Translations under genes and position numbers: made by a program
Notes under the pieces: model-generated
Database searches by the model: none
What the model was told of the DNA's origin: nothing
Seen by the model: the letters and a program-made list of their open reading frames with translations, nothing else
Shown here: positions 1 to 8,220 of the stretch, piece by piece
Numbering within the stretch: the first letter of the stretch is position 1
How the letters are laid out: every line of letters begins with the position of its first letter
Source of the DNA: Pseudomonas guineae
GTDB lineage: Bacteria; Pseudomonadota; Gammaproteobacteria; Pseudomonadales; Pseudomonadaceae
Direction of reading: 5' to 3'
Assembly (NCBI RefSeq): GCF_900113745.1
Contig: NZ_FOQL01000003.1
Coordinates: 492,229 to 556,228 of the forward strand
Length of the DNA stretch: 64,000 nt

Positions 1-87
1 GGCTATCGGTGAGTGGCGGAGCGCCGGTGTGTGGGAAAGCCCCACAACATGACCGGCCTGGGTGCGCCGCACAACGGGCTCACTCAT
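1..87 (-). CDS. Partial CDS cut by left edge, unknown protein
   Basis: An open frame begins with ATG at 87 and runs off the window after 29 codons. The first residues are MSEPVVRRTQAGHVVGLSHT. A strong purine-rich ribosome site (GGGGGAAGG) lies 3 nt before the ATG, which is the main support for a real gene start. It follows the DUF1302-DUF1329 pair in the same direction but is separated from it by a hairpin terminator at 233-266, so it is probably its own transcription unit. I do not recognise the protein from so short a piece. Confidence 0.5.
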   Translation of the reverse strand, partial: MSEPVVRRTQAGHVVGLSHTPALRHSPIA

Positions 88-139
88 ATACCTTCCCCCT
101 TATTCTTATAGGTAGCACTACGCTTATAGCAGTGCGCCT

Positions 140-169
140 ATCCTACTGAGCTTTCAAAAGGCCTGACAA
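140..169 (-). promoter_or_regulatory. Possible sigma-70 promoter for left-edge gene
   Basis: On the minus strand TTGTCA (164-169) and TAGGAT (140-145) are 18 nt apart, upstream of the ATG at 87. The match is moderate (5/6 and 4/6 to consensus). It sits between the terminator at 233-266 and the partial gene, the expected place for its promoter. Confidence 0.3.
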
Positions 170-232
170 TCGGCGCGACGTTATGTTTTGTTAAACCCGG
201 CCGCCTACCATGCCCTGTTCGACTGATAAATA

Positions 233-266
233 GCAAAAGGCCGCTACAACAGTAGCGGCCTTTTGC
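233..266 (-). terminator. Rho-independent terminator after DUF1329 gene
   Basis: A perfect 15-bp inverted repeat (233-247 and 252-266) with loop AACA and a GC-rich core (GGCCGCTAC), flanked by A and T tracts. It lies 16 nt past the stop of the DUF1329 gene. The symmetry means it could work in both directions. Confidence 0.85.
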
Positions 267-282
267 TCAACCTACTCGCGAA

Positions 283-1653
283 TTAACGCGTGCCGCGACG
301 ACGCAGCGCAGCAGGTTTGAAGTAACCGTCATCCGGTACTGCTTGGCTGAAGTCGATGGTGCTTGGCTCTTCGTTATCCAGGTTTTGGACGTGGTAACGA
401 CGCGCCTGCAGATCGTGGAACGTGTCCAGCGCAGACCAGGTGGTCGGCAGGTCATAGTAGTTTTTCAGGTAGGCAATCGAAACGCGCCACAGCTCGCCGC
501 GACCGTCGTACTGATCAACCACTGCGGCTTGCCAGCTGTCCTCGTCGAGGAACAGGGTGCGCTTGGAGTAAATGTGGCGAGAACCCGACTTCAACGTACC
601 TTCAACAACCCATACGCGGTGCAGCTCGTTTCGCGTGAACGCTGGGTTCAAGTGACCCACTTGCAGCAAGTCCTTGTACTTTACATCCGGGCTGGTGACT
701 TTGTAGCTGTTGTAAGGAATGTAGATTTCCTTCTTACCCACTAGTTTCCAGTCATAACGATCTGGCGAACCGTTGATCATGTCGGTGTCGTCTGCAGTGC
801 GCAGGCCATCAGCGGCAGCAATCGGGGTGTCGTAGGCGAGGTTTGGTGCGCGACGCACACGGCGCTGGCCGGCGTTATAGCCCCACGCCTGACGCGGCTC
901 TTTAACCTGATCCAGGGTTTCGTGTACCAATACTGCACCACCGGCCAGACGTGCCGGGCTTTTGGTGAAGGACAGGTAGTAGAACATGATGTTGTTCAGG
1001 TCAGCTGCAGTGCCTTTTGGGTTGTAAAATTTGAACATGGCCTCCTGCTGCGAAGTCACCAGGGAATAAGCCCCGTTACGCTGCACAGCCACTTCGGATG
1101 CGCGACGCACGATGTAGGTACCACGGTAGCGTGCGATGTGGTTCCACAGAGCCTCTACACCATTCTGAGGAATCGGGAACGGGATACCACCGTAGGCATC
1201 AGAAAAGCCGTTACCGCCATCGAGTAGCTTTGCAGTGGTCGCATTCTTAATGGTGTTGTCGTACACCCACTTCGGCGCAGAACCAGAGCGACGGGTCTGA
1301 TAGACCGGCATCTGGTAGCTGTTCGGGTAGGTGTTGAACATCGCAATCTGACCAGGGGTCAGGTTGTCTTTATACTGATCCAAGTTGGCCTTGGTGATGG
1401 TGAACAGCGGCTTGTCACCGGCAAAAGGATCAACGTGGTGCTGGCCTGGCGAGGTGTAACCTGCCGGAGCCGAGGTGATACCACCGGTCCACTCAGGAAT
1501 AGTGCCGGCAGCGTTACCAGCCTTCTCGGCACCGAACGGGGTGAGGCTTGCGCCTAACTTTGCTGCTTCCTGCGACGAAACTGCAGCGAACGCGCCGCCA
1601 GCGGACAGGGCCAGCGCAATGGCAACACCCATCAGCGTGTGCTTTTTCAGCAT
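283..1653 (-). CDS. DUF1329 domain-containing envelope protein
   Basis: A 456-aa exported protein of the DUF1329 family. The start at 1653 (MLKKHTLMGVAIALALSAGG) gives a clean signal peptide ending near AFA, with ribosome site GGAG 7 nt upstream; the longer open frame would bury that signal. The mature part begins VSSQEAAKLGASLTPFGAEKAGNA, typical of the family. The function is not established. Members are usually encoded beside a DUF1302 protein, as here, which suggests joint work in the outer envelope, perhaps with hydrophobic compounds (inference). It is second in a two-gene operon after the DUF1302 gene, with an intercistronic hairpin at 1681-1702 and a terminator directly downstream. Confidence 0.85.
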   Translation of the reverse strand: MLKKHTLMGVAIALALSAGGAFAAVSSQEAAKLGASLTPFGAEKAGNAAGTIPEWTGGITSAPAGYTSPGQHHVDPFAGDKPLFTITKANLDQYKDNLTPGQIAMFNTYPNSYQMPVYQTRRSGSAPKWVYDNTIKNATTAKLLDGGNGFSDAYGGIPFPIPQNGVEALWNHIARYRGTYIVRRASEVAVQRNGAYSLVTSQQEAMFKFYNPKGTAADLNNIMFYYLSFTKSPARLAGGAVLVHETLDQVKEPRQAWGYNAGQRRVRRAPNLAYDTPIAAADGLRTADDTDMINGSPDRYDWKLVGKKEIYIPYNSYKVTSPDVKYKDLLQVGHLNPAFTRNELHRVWVVEGTLKSGSRHIYSKRTLFLDEDSWQAAVVDQYDGRGELWRVSIAYLKNYYDLPTTWSALDTFHDLQARRYHVQNLDNEEPSTIDFSQAVPDDGYFKPAALRRRGTR

Positions 1654-1680
1654 CTTGATTCTCCGTGAATAAGTCATCAA

Positions 1681-1702
1681 CCGAGTGCCCGCAGGCACTC
1701 GG
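1681..1702 (-). other. Intercistronic hairpin between DUF1302 and DUF1329
   Basis: A perfect 9-bp stem (CCGAGTGCC and GGCACTCGG) with a 4-nt loop in the 65-nt gap between the two genes. In the direction of transcription no T tract follows, so it is unlikely to be a strong terminator. It may set unequal expression or protect the mRNA segment. Confidence 0.5.
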
Positions 1703-1718
1703 TATTTTCTAGTTATGT

Positions 1719-3728
1719 TTAGAAGGAATACTTAACGTTGACGCCGATATTGTCGCGGTCGCGGCTGCCGTTATTCTGACCACCACCGAAGAACTCGGTA
1801 TACGCCAGCTCGCCTTCTAGACTATTTAGATAGTTAGCTTTAACACCGAGGGTATAAGCCTTGCGGCCTTCAATGAAGTTACCGGTTTGGTAAGAGTTAC
1901 CTTCGAAGTCATCTTTGTAGACTACATACGGGGAAACGTTTACACCGGCGTAAACATCGTTCCAAGTACCGGACAACACCATGGTATAGCCATAAGCGTT
2001 TTTGTTGACCTGATCATCACGATCGCCGCCACTGACATAGGAGTTGTTGCCGCGACCAGAGTAGTAACGGGTAGCGCCGTCCTTAGTTGTGTACTTCAGG
2101 TCTGAACCGCGAAGGTGCTCGGAGCCAAGCTCAAACACACCGAACAGTGAGTCGAAACCGGCTGTTGGACCAAAATTGTAGATAGTACCTAACGTAGTGT
2201 TATAGGCCTCAACACGCTCAACGTTATGAATCACATCCCCGAGGCGAACTTGTTGACCCCCAATATTTACGGGGCGGCCGCTGGCAAGCGGGGCCGCCTG
2301 CCCCAACAAATCACCTAATAGATCATTAGTGGTCGCAACACCTATTGGAAGGTTTGGACGATAGGCCAACTCACCGAACACCGAAGCGTTGCCAACAGTC
2401 GTGTTGAAGCTGAAGCCATACATACGGATATCTTCAGCATATTCGCGACGTGCATTAACCTGATTGGCCACATCGATGGTAGCGACACCGCCAACCGCAC
2501 TGCTCAAAGCGTTACGATAGGCAGTAGCAAGCGCACCAGTAGGAGCCGACGCGATAGCACTTTCTAGCTGTGTCACAGTAATATTCTGACTAGCTGCGAC
2601 CGACTGCTTAATTCCAGGAGTCGCTCCTGCTTGTATATCAGCAAGATTTAACCCCGCATAGCTACCCAGGTCTGCGGCGATCGTAGGTTCTTTAGAGTGA
2701 TAATTAACAAAATAAGCTCCGAACTCGGTGGAATTAAGCTCTTCGGCAATATATTTAAAATTGAACCCATACTGACCATCATTCTTTGCGTTGATATCAG
2801 AGCCAATTTTTGCAACCTGTATGTTCCCGCTAGAATCTACGCTACGGCCACCCATCAAGCCACCAACGTTACCTGCACTTAAGCCTTTGTATAAATTACC
2901 GACTGGTAAGAGAGCAGTTTGGGTTGAGTAAGCAGTGTTACCACCATCAGCAAACAAGTCAGTCTCAGAGAAATAAGTGCCGACGGGATCGATAGCTGAT
3001 TCTTTCCAGTTGAACTGGTAGAAAGCTTCCATTGAAAGGTTATCGGTCAGACCCACGTTGAAACTCAACGCCTCAACCGGCACCAGCACTTCTTTCAGCT
3101 CAGCACCTGGCAGGCGGAACTTAGCAGCATCTACTGGGTTAGTCGTGTTGATGCCACCACGGTAGAACAAGCCTTCGCCCCAGTTAAATACCTGCTTACC
3201 GAAACGCCCGGAAACTGGCATGTCAGCCACATCCCAATTGCCATACACATAGGCATCGAGGATTTGCGCACCGCGGCCAGCCTTGTGGCGAGCCTCATAG
3301 GTGAAACTCGAATCGTTCGGCGTATTTTGGCTCGGCTGCGAGGGGTTATTCTGACTCAGGTAGTCGTTGCGCTTGTCCATGATCTGGGTGTCATAGAAGG
3401 CAGTGCCACGGACAAACACGCCGTAGTTCTGATAGCGCGCTTCCATATCAGTGGTGATTTTGAACACTTCGGAAACCAAACCGGTGTCGAAATTACGGTT
3501 ACCGTCGTTGGTGTTGATGTCGTTGTTGCTCTTGTCCTGACCCTGGACGCGCCAGAGTTGGCCGTAGGACACGGTGGAGTCGATGGAGCCAGTGACTTCA
3601 TTGTCGGCGAAGCTGAATTCAACCGCCTGGGCATGGGCTGCTACCAGCAGAGGAAGGATGCCAACAAAGGCAAAACCAGCCTTGGCAGGCGCAAAACGCA
3701 ATACGGGCTTACGGGACTTAACTTCCAT
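1719..3728 (-). CDS. DUF1302 domain-containing outer membrane protein
   Basis: A 669-aa protein with a signal peptide (start MEVKSRKPVLRFAPAKAGFA, cleavage near AQA) and a body rich in aromatic and polar alternation, ending in KYSF; a terminal Phe is typical of outer-membrane beta barrels. The sequence after cleavage, VEFSFADNEVTGSIDSTVSYG, fits DUF1302. The ATG at 3728 has GGAG 9 nt upstream and is preferred to an upstream ATG at 3782 that lacks a signal-like start. It is first in an operon with the DUF1329 gene. The function is unknown; a role in handling hydrophobic substrates at the outer membrane is only inferred. The centre of the gene (about 2560-2960) is clearly AT-richer than the rest. 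Confidence 0.85.
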   Translation of the reverse strand: MEVKSRKPVLRFAPAKAGFAFVGILPLLVAAHAQAVEFSFADNEVTGSIDSTVSYGQLWRVQGQDKSNNDINTNDGNRNFDTGLVSEVFKITTDMEARYQNYGVFVRGTAFYDTQIMDKRNDYLSQNNPSQPSQNTPNDSSFTYEARHKAGRGAQILDAYVYGNWDVADMPVSGRFGKQVFNWGEGLFYRGGINTTNPVDAAKFRLPGAELKEVLVPVEALSFNVGLTDNLSMEAFYQFNWKESAIDPVGTYFSETDLFADGGNTAYSTQTALLPVGNLYKGLSAGNVGGLMGGRSVDSSGNIQVAKIGSDINAKNDGQYGFNFKYIAEELNSTEFGAYFVNYHSKEPTIAADLGSYAGLNLADIQAGATPGIKQSVAASQNITVTQLESAIASAPTGALATAYRNALSSAVGGVATIDVANQVNARREYAEDIRMYGFSFNTTVGNASVFGELAYRPNLPIGVATTNDLLGDLLGQAAPLASGRPVNIGGQQVRLGDVIHNVERVEAYNTTLGTIYNFGPTAGFDSLFGVFELGSEHLRGSDLKYTTKDGATRYYSGRGNNSYVSGGDRDDQVNKNAYGYTMVLSGTWNDVYAGVNVSPYVVYKDDFEGNSYQTGNFIEGRKAYTLGVKANYLNSLEGELAYTEFFGGGQNNGSRDRDNIGVNVKYSF

Positions 3729-4144
3729 CGAAACGTTACTCCGTGTACAGATCATCTTTTTGCACCCCAACCACCGGGGCACGTTATGGCCGTACTGATG
3801 ACGACCTTAAGTGTTGATTGGAAGGTATCCCCAACGCGTTTAAACGCGCCTCACTGTTTGGCTTGCGCCATGCCGAGGTCAAATCGACTTAGCACCTGCA
3901 ACCATAGTGCCAATTCAAACGGGCGTATAAAAAATAGCTGACCTCATAAATAGAACCATTCACCCACGGCGTGACTGATCATTCAGCGACCAGATAACAA
4001 GCGCCAAGGACGCATTTATCTTTTTTTGTCCTACTAACTGGCGCGTTCTGCCACTCAGGTACGCAACAGACCGTCAAGACGCTGTAAATACTGCAGCGAA
4101 GGTCAAGCCAAAAAGCTTAAGAAAATTGCGCGCACGCTGGCTAC

Positions 4145-4182
4145 ATTCAGCTAGGTAACACAAAAGTGTTACCTAGCTGAAT
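4145..4182. repeat. Perfect palindrome with 17-bp arms
   Basis: Arms 4145-4161 and 4166-4182 (ATTCAGCTAGGTAACAC and its exact complement) flank a 4-nt AAAA loop. A third GTAACAC core follows at about 4187-4193, again followed by TTTTG. There is no T tract of the usual kind after the stem on the minus strand, so a simple pepN terminator is not obvious. It lies about 180 bp past the pepN stop and 420 bp before the DUF1302 start. Confidence 0.8.
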
Positions 4183-4209
4183 TTGAGTAACACTTTTGTA
4201 CCATTAATG

Positions 4210-4267
4210 AGGCCTAAACAAGCACCCTGTAACCCGTGCGTTGCACACAGAGCCGCAGGGTAGGCCT
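4210..4267. repeat. Compound inverted repeat downstream of pepN
   Basis: AGGCCT (4210-4215) and ACCCTG (4224-4229) pair with CAGGGT (4256-4261) and AGGCCT (4262-4267): a 12-bp stem with an 8-nt bulge on one side. On the pepN transcript this is the first strong structure after the stop, so it may be the mRNA 3' end, though no T run follows. Confidence 0.5.
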
Positions 4268-4360
4268 TTAGAATTAGTGAATAGATTAAATTCGGCCAAA
4301 CAGCTGCAACACAACTTTATTTGCAGCGGCGTTACCACCCACACTGTTACTGCACAGCTA

Positions 4361-7021
4361 TTAATCAACCAGACTCTTGCTGACCACCTCATAGACGTCA
4401 CTGGACAGCTCGCCCGAGGCCATAATGCGCTGCAACTCAGCCTTCATTTGGGCCTGACGGGCACTGCCATATTTAGCCCAGCGGGTCAGTGGCGCCAGCA
4501 GGCGCGAAGCGATTTGCGGATTGAGCGCATTGAGGGTGATCACCTGATCGGCCAGGAAGCGGTAGCCACTGCCATCGGCCTGATGGAAGCCTTGCAGGTT
4601 CTGCCCGGCGAATGCACCGATCAAGGCGCGCACCTTATTAGGATTCTTCAAGGTAAACGCCGGGTGCCGCATCAACTGCTCAACGCGCTGCAGCGCGCCT
4701 GGCAAGGCGCAGGCAGCCTGCACGCTAAACCACTGATCCATCACCAGCGGATTGTCCTTGAAGTCGTCGGCAAAGCTGGTCAGCGCTGCGGCCTTCTCAG
4801 CCTCAAACGGCGAATTGATCAGTACGGCCAAGGCCGCCAAACGCTCGGTCATGTTATCCGCGCTTTCGAACTGCTCCAGACACGCCACCAGCACCTCAGC
4901 GTTACCGCTCAGCATCAGGTAGGACAGCGCAATGTTCTGCAGACTACGGCGAGCAAAGTGCTCGGCCTCGGCCACATAGGCGCTATTGCGGGACACTTCA
5001 CGGTTAGCCTGATAACGCTGCCACAGCAGATCAAACAGTGCATCGGCGAGCTGCTGGCGGGCAAATTCTCGGGCCGCGTGGATGGCCTCGACATCGGCCA
5101 CTTCACTGATTTGAGTCAAATACGCCTCGCCTGGCAGCGAGAGCATCTCGGCGACCATGGCTTGATCCAGCGACTCGTCCGCCAGCAGGGTACGGAAGGC
5201 CGCGACCAGACGCTGATCAAGCACCAGCGGCTCGCCGCGTTGATGCTGGCCGATCAAGTCCTGCAGCACCTGCACGGATAACTGCTGCCCGGCCTCCCAG
5301 CGATTAAAGCCATCACTGTCGTGCTGCATCAGGAACATCAATTGATCGCGACTGTAGGGGAAGCTCAGCTTGATCGGCGCTGAGAACCCACGCAGCAAGG
5401 AAGGCAGCGGCTTTTCCGCCACGTTGATAAAGGTGAACGCTTGCTCGGCTTCGCTTACCTGCAGTACGCGCGCCCCCGCTAGGGCGGTATCTTCGCCCAC
5501 CAACTGCAGCGGCAACTCATGCCCTTGGGCATCGAGCAGCGCCAACTCAACAGGGATCACAAAAGGCAGCTTCTGCGCCTGACCCGGCGTCGCCGGGCAG
5601 CTTTGGCGGAACGCCAGACGGTAGCTGTTGGCAGCCGCGTCATAGCTTTCGCTGACTTCAAGATGCGGCGTACCGGCCTGACTGTACCAGTGCTTGAACT
5701 GGGTTAGATCAATGCCATTAGCCTCTTCCATCGCGCGGATAAAATCATCACAGGTCACAGCCTGGCCATCATGGCGCTCGAAATACAGATCACTGCCTTT
5801 GCGGAAGCCCTCTACACCGACCAGGGTGCGGATCATGCGCACCACTTCCGAACCCTTTTCATACACGGTGAGGGTGTAGAAGTTGGAAATCTCCATAAAG
5901 GCATCCGGACGCACAGGATGGGCCATCGGGCCGGCATCTTCGGCGAACTGGTGGGTACGCAGGTAGGCCACGTCCTCAATGCGCTTGACGGTGCGCGAGT
6001 GCATGTCCGCACTGAACTCGGCATCACGGAACACCGTGAAGCCTTCCTTGAGCGACAGCTGGAACCAGTCGCGGCAGGTCACGCGGTTGCCCGACCAATT
6101 GTGGAAGTACTCGTGCGCAACCACGGCTTCGACGCGCTGGTGCGCGGCATCAGTCGCGGTTTCGGCCTTGGCCAGTACGCAACTGGAGTTGAAGATATTC
6201 AGGCCCTTGTTTTCCATGGCGCCCATATTGAAGTCATTGACCGCAACGATCATGAAGATGTCGAGGTCGTACTCACGGCCATAGACCTCTTCGTCCCACT
6301 TCATCGATTTCTTCAGGCTGTTCATGGCGTGCTGGCATTTGTCGATATTTTCTGGCTCGACATAAATACGCAGTGCCACCTCACGCTTGCTCATGGTGGT
6401 GAAGCTGTCTTCTACACACCATAGATCACCCGCAACCAGCGCAAATAGGTAGGCCGGCTTCATAAACGGATCTTCCCAGGTCGCCCAATGCCGACCATCG
6501 TCTTCGTTCCCGCTGGCAATCGGGTTGCCGTTGGACAGCAGCACTGGGTAGCTGTGCTGCTCCGCGCTCAGGGTGGTGGTGAACTTGCTCATCACATCTG
6601 GGCGGTCAAGGTAGTAGGTGATCTTGCGAAAGCCCTCGGCCTCGCACTGGGTGCAGAACATGCCGCTGGATTTGTACAGGCCTTCCAGGGCGGTGTTGCT
6701 TTCGGGGTGAATGCGCACGCTGCTGTCGATCACGAAGCTCGCAGCTGTTGGCTGCAGGGTCAGGTGGCTGTCACTTAACTGATAATCGCCAGCACTCAGT
6801 TCGCGGTCATCCAACGCCAGCGAGAGCAGTTCCAGCTGCTGACCGTCCAGCACCAGCGGCGGCAGGCCGCTGCCGGCCGCCGGGTTACGCCGCATCACCA
6901 GTTGCGCATGCACCAGGGTATGGTCATCGAACAACTCGAAGGTCAGGTGCGTTTCATCGATCAGATAATCCGGAACCTGGTAATCCTTGAGGTAGATCAT
7001 CTTCGGCTGTTCGGTGCGCAT
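4361..7021 (-). CDS. pepN: Aminopeptidase N
   Basis: An 886-aa M1-family zinc metallopeptidase that removes N-terminal residues from peptides, probably in the cytoplasm, as no signal peptide is present. Diagnostic motifs are GAMEN at residues 267-271 (N-terminal substrate recognition) and the zinc site HEYFH at 303-307 with the third ligand Glu326 in KEGFTV. The alpha-helical C-terminal half (residues about 540-886) is the M1 gamma-proteobacterial extension. Length matches E. coli and Pseudomonas PepN (about 870-885). The ATG at 7021 begins MRTEQPKMIYLKDYQVPDYL, the usual start. It appears to be transcribed alone. Confidence 0.98.
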   Translation of the reverse strand: MRTEQPKMIYLKDYQVPDYLIDETHLTFELFDDHTLVHAQLVMRRNPAAGSGLPPLVLDGQQLELLSLALDDRELSAGDYQLSDSHLTLQPTAASFVIDSSVRIHPESNTALEGLYKSSGMFCTQCEAEGFRKITYYLDRPDVMSKFTTTLSAEQHSYPVLLSNGNPIASGNEDDGRHWATWEDPFMKPAYLFALVAGDLWCVEDSFTTMSKREVALRIYVEPENIDKCQHAMNSLKKSMKWDEEVYGREYDLDIFMIVAVNDFNMGAMENKGLNIFNSSCVLAKAETATDAAHQRVEAVVAHEYFHNWSGNRVTCRDWFQLSLKEGFTVFRDAEFSADMHSRTVKRIEDVAYLRTHQFAEDAGPMAHPVRPDAFMEISNFYTLTVYEKGSEVVRMIRTLVGVEGFRKGSDLYFERHDGQAVTCDDFIRAMEEANGIDLTQFKHWYSQAGTPHLEVSESYDAAANSYRLAFRQSCPATPGQAQKLPFVIPVELALLDAQGHELPLQLVGEDTALAGARVLQVSEAEQAFTFINVAEKPLPSLLRGFSAPIKLSFPYSRDQLMFLMQHDSDGFNRWEAGQQLSVQVLQDLIGQHQRGEPLVLDQRLVAAFRTLLADESLDQAMVAEMLSLPGEAYLTQISEVADVEAIHAAREFARQQLADALFDLLWQRYQANREVSRNSAYVAEAEHFARRSLQNIALSYLMLSGNAEVLVACLEQFESADNMTERLAALAVLINSPFEAEKAAALTSFADDFKDNPLVMDQWFSVQAACALPGALQRVEQLMRHPAFTLKNPNKVRALIGAFAGQNLQGFHQADGSGYRFLADQVITLNALNPQIASRLLAPLTRWAKYGSARQAQMKAELQRIMASGELSSDVYEVVSKSLVD

Positions 7022-7075
7022 GGCGTGTGGCCCTTTATCTACGGCGCGCGGGCGCCGGATTGGCGAATGGAAAAC

Positions 7076-7912
7076 TCAGACGGCCAGTTCGTGGACGGCG
7101 AGCTGATAAGCGGTGTACTTGCGAATATTGATCACGCCGGTGTCGAACATCAGGTACTGGCCCTTGATGCCCAGCAGCGTGCCCTCGGCCAGCGGATTCT
7201 TGTCCAGATTGAAACTGGTTATCTTGGCCGGGTAGCCCTCAATCGGATAGGCAATCTGCACCACGGGCTGATCACTAAGCGGCTGAATGGCCTGAATACC
7301 AAAGCGCTGCTGCAATTCGGTCAAGCCGCTGCTGCAACTGGCAAACAGCTGCTCGCGCACGGCGACAAGGTCGACTGGCGCAGCATCACCTTTGAGTAGC
7401 GCGCGCCAGTTGGTTTTGTCCGCCACCTGGCTGCGCAGCAGGTCTTCAACAAAGCCGGACTGCTGGCGAGTGGCGACGCGCAAGATCGGCAGCGCTTGGC
7501 TGGCGCCCTGATCGATCCAGCGCGTGGGGATTTGCGTGGCGCGGGTAATACCGACTTTCACTCCAGAAGAGTTGGCGAGGTAGACCACGTGATCAGTCAT
7601 GCAAAACTGCTCGCCCCAACTGGGCTCACGGCAGGTGCCGGCGTCATAGTGGCAACGCTCGGGGCTCATGATGCAGATATCGCACTGCGCCAACTTCTGC
7701 ATACAGGGGTAGCAATAGCCTTGGCTGTAACTGCTTTTAGTCTTGCGCCCACAATGGCTGCAGTGGATCGCACCGAGAAACTCCAGGCGCAGGGTTTTGC
7801 CGATCAGCGGATTAACCGGCAGCAGCTCATCCCCCAGGCGAAAGCTGTACTGCACCGGCGCATCCAATTGTGCAGCCATTTTGCTCAGGGCACCGCGGGC
7901 TAACTCAGTCAT
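7076..7912 (-). CDS. DUF2797 family protein with cysteine-rich centre
   Basis: A 278-aa protein. The start is ATG at 7912 (MTELARGALSKMAAQ): the upstream gene's stop overlaps it as TGATG, so the two are translationally coupled, and the longer open frame only reads through that gene. Residues about 60-120 carry CSHCGR, CYPC, CDIC and further Cys residues, a likely zinc site. Next comes HVVYLANSSGVKVGITR, then an R-W-x2-QGA stretch and a later Glu, a pattern reminiscent of a GIY-YIG nuclease core. That resemblance is my inference. The function is unknown. Confidence 0.85.
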   Translation of the reverse strand: MTELARGALSKMAAQLDAPVQYSFRLGDELLPVNPLIGKTLRLEFLGAIHCSHCGRKTKSSYSQGYCYPCMQKLAQCDICIMSPERCHYDAGTCREPSWGEQFCMTDHVVYLANSSGVKVGITRATQIPTRWIDQGASQALPILRVATRQQSGFVEDLLRSQVADKTNWRALLKGDAAPVDLVAVREQLFASCSSGLTELQQRFGIQAIQPLSDQPVVQIAYPIEGYPAKITSFNLDKNPLAEGTLLGIKGQYLMFDTGVINIRKYTAYQLAVHELAV

Positions 7913-8175
7913 CAGTGCAGGGTATCCGAGGACTTGAACAACAGATTGGGCACTGGCGCGGATTTCGAGCTGCACGCTTGCGGGCCCATATAACCGATGC
8001 GCTCTTCTTCCGGCAGGTTTTGGCTTTCCCAGGCGATCAGCGCCTGCAGAGTCAGTTCTTTCTGCTCTTGGGTCAGCTTGCGGCCATCCGGCCATTTGCC
8101 GATTTCCACAGCCAGCTTAAGGCTCTGATAAATCTCAGGGGTGATGTTTTCAATCGCTTCAATAAAAGACGACAT
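7912..8175 (-). CDS. DUF1315 (YeaC-like) family protein
   Basis: An 87-aa soluble protein beginning MSSFIEAIENITPEIYQSLK, with the conserved pattern ITPEIYQSLKLAVEIGKWPDGRKL and ERIGYMG. This matches the small DUF1315/YeaC family of gamma-proteobacteria, whose function is unknown. The stop overlaps the start of the DUF2797 gene by one base. The 45-nt gap back to the rhomboid gene suggests a shared transcript from nadK onward. Confidence 0.85.
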   Translation of the reverse strand: MSSFIEAIENITPEIYQSLKLAVEIGKWPDGRKLTQEQKELTLQALIAWESQNLPEEERIGYMGPQACSSKSAPVPNLLFKSSDTLH

Positions 8176-8220
8176 GGCGCCTCCAAATGCAAAATGGCAG
8201 TTTACCAGCCTGTTGAATAA

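Larger units (their letters stand above)
3729..4360. other. 632-bp non-coding gap between pepN and DUF1302 gene
   Basis: No convincing reading frame on either strand; short frames here lack ribosome sites and family features. The interval holds the upstream region of the DUF1302 gene and two strong inverted repeats (4145-4182 and 4210-4267), listed separately. I see no tRNA and no mobile-element signature. Confidence 0.6.

Noticed and set aside
4204..4401. Cys-rich 65-codon minus frame at the pepN end
   Set aside because: Overlaps pepN in another frame and spans the inverted repeat; no ribosome site; composition not protein-like.
4241..5281. Long plus-strand frame (346 codons) antisense to pepN
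   Set aside because: Gln/His/Leu-rich translation typical of the mirror of a GC-rich gene; no ribosome site or family motif; pepN is certain on the other strand.
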